DNA of 24,987 nt. It comes from Bacteroidota bacterium. Its GTDB lineage: Bacteria > Bacteroidota > Ignavibacteria > Ignavibacteriales > Ignavibacteriaceae. The notes under the pieces are model-generated. The model made no database searches. It saw only the letters and a list, made by a program, of their open reading frames with translations, and was not told the origin of the DNA. The translations under genes and the position numbers were made by a program. The DNA lies in NCBI GenBank assembly GCA_023453665.1, contig JAEXTA010000206.1, forward strand, positions 1-24,987. The letters run 5' to 3'. This document shows positions 24,883 to 24,987 of the stretch, one piece after another. Positions within the stretch are counted from its first letter, which is position 1. Each line of letters begins with the position of its first letter.

Positions 24883-24987
24883 TTAACGGGCAAATCCTAA
24901 TCGGGTTCCCATTTCTTCCAACTGTGAGTTAGATCTGGCGAATCCTAACCGGGTTCCCATTTCTTCTAACTGTGAGTTAGATCTGGC
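24883..24987 (-). CDS. Partial gene: C-terminus made of 16-residue tandem repeats
   Basis: On the reverse strand the sequence ending at TAA (24883-24885) reads ARSNSQLEEMGTRLGF twice (units 24940-24987 and 24892-24939), then AR and stop. The units are 48 bp long and differ at three bases only: CGA/CGG, TTG/TTA and TTT/TTC, all synonymous. That pattern shows the repeat is translated and selected or recently duplicated. The gene enters from the right, so its full length and product are unknown, and more copies may lie outside. The repeat is amphipathic and charged with a GF ending and no recognised domain; it could be a short solenoid or coiled unit. It ends before a strong terminator at 24722. 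Confidence 0.75.
   Translation of the reverse strand, partial: ARSNSQLEEMGTRLGFARSNSQLEEMGTRLGFAR
24892..24987 (-). repeat. Two 48-bp direct tandem repeat units
   Basis: Units 24892-24939 and 24940-24987 are adjacent with no spacer and match at 45 of 48 positions (differences at unit positions 1, 10 and 28 on the plus strand). They lie in the coding frame of the partial repeat protein. The window ends exactly on a unit boundary, so the array may go on to the right. It is not CRISPR-like because there are no spacers. Confidence 0.9.

Noticed and set aside
24892..24987. Possible CRISPR repeats
   Set aside because: The two near-identical units are adjacent without spacers, have a 48-bp period that is a multiple of 3, and are open in one frame with only synonymous changes; they are a coding tandem repeat.
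1..24987. tRNA, rRNA, transposase or prophage genes
   Set aside because: No tRNA cloverleaf, rRNA segment, IS terminal repeats or phage genes were recognised on either strand by eye; a covariance-model search could still find small RNAs.

Overview
The window is AT-rich DNA with tightly packed genes and mixed Shine-Dalgarno strength: clear GGAG-type sites before some genes, none visible before others. Periplasmic and outer-membrane proteins carry Bacteroidota-like signal peptides ending in AQ or SQ. Protein styles (two-domain M16 protease, winged-helix HTH_42 protein, CPBP protease, hybrid sensor kinase, surface beta-barrels, CrtYcd-type lycopene cyclase) point to the Bacteroidota/Chlorobi assemblage, perhaps an Ignavibacteria-like bacterium. 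That assignment is inference from protein style; there is no rRNA or marker gene here.

Left part (1-9755). A minus-strand pair (partial membrane protein, esterase) diverges from a plus-strand run of independent genes. These are a secreted two-domain M16 zinc peptidase with a good terminator, a multi-pass membrane protein overlapping a CPBP intramembrane protease, a tiny membrane protein, two small predicted outer-membrane beta-barrels flanking a 98-residue cytosolic protein, an HTH_42 winged-helix protein with an odd start, and a small SpoIIAA/STAS-like protein.

Centre (9892-18041). Nine plus-strand genes overlap or abut and form one carotenoid operon: CrtI-like desaturase, CrtB phytoene synthase, an unknown secreted protein, CrtYcd lycopene cyclase, CrtD-like 3,4-desaturase, PlsC-like acyltransferase, GT2 glycosyltransferase, CruF-type 1',2'-hydratase and CrtW 4-ketolase. 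Read together they encode conversion of GGPP to a monocyclic, 4-keto, 3',4'-didehydro, 1'-hydroxy carotenoid that is then glycosylated and acylated. That is the structural plan of salinixanthin and a relative of deinoxanthin and ketomyxol glycosides. GGPP synthase and any rhodopsin are not in the window.

Right part (18038-24987, all minus strand). The carotenoid operon runs tail-to-tail into a two-kinase operon: a GAF-domain kinase whose H-box histidine appears replaced by serine, followed 2 bp later by a PAS/HisKA/HATPase hybrid kinase with a C-terminal receiver. Upstream lies a 1222-residue secreted protein combining an N-terminal beta-rich region, an HExxH metallopeptidase-like domain, a propeller-like region and a probable C-terminal outer-membrane barrel. 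At the right edge is the 3' end of another minus-strand gene made of perfect 16-residue repeats (at least two copies, differing only at synonymous sites), followed by its own rho-independent terminator.
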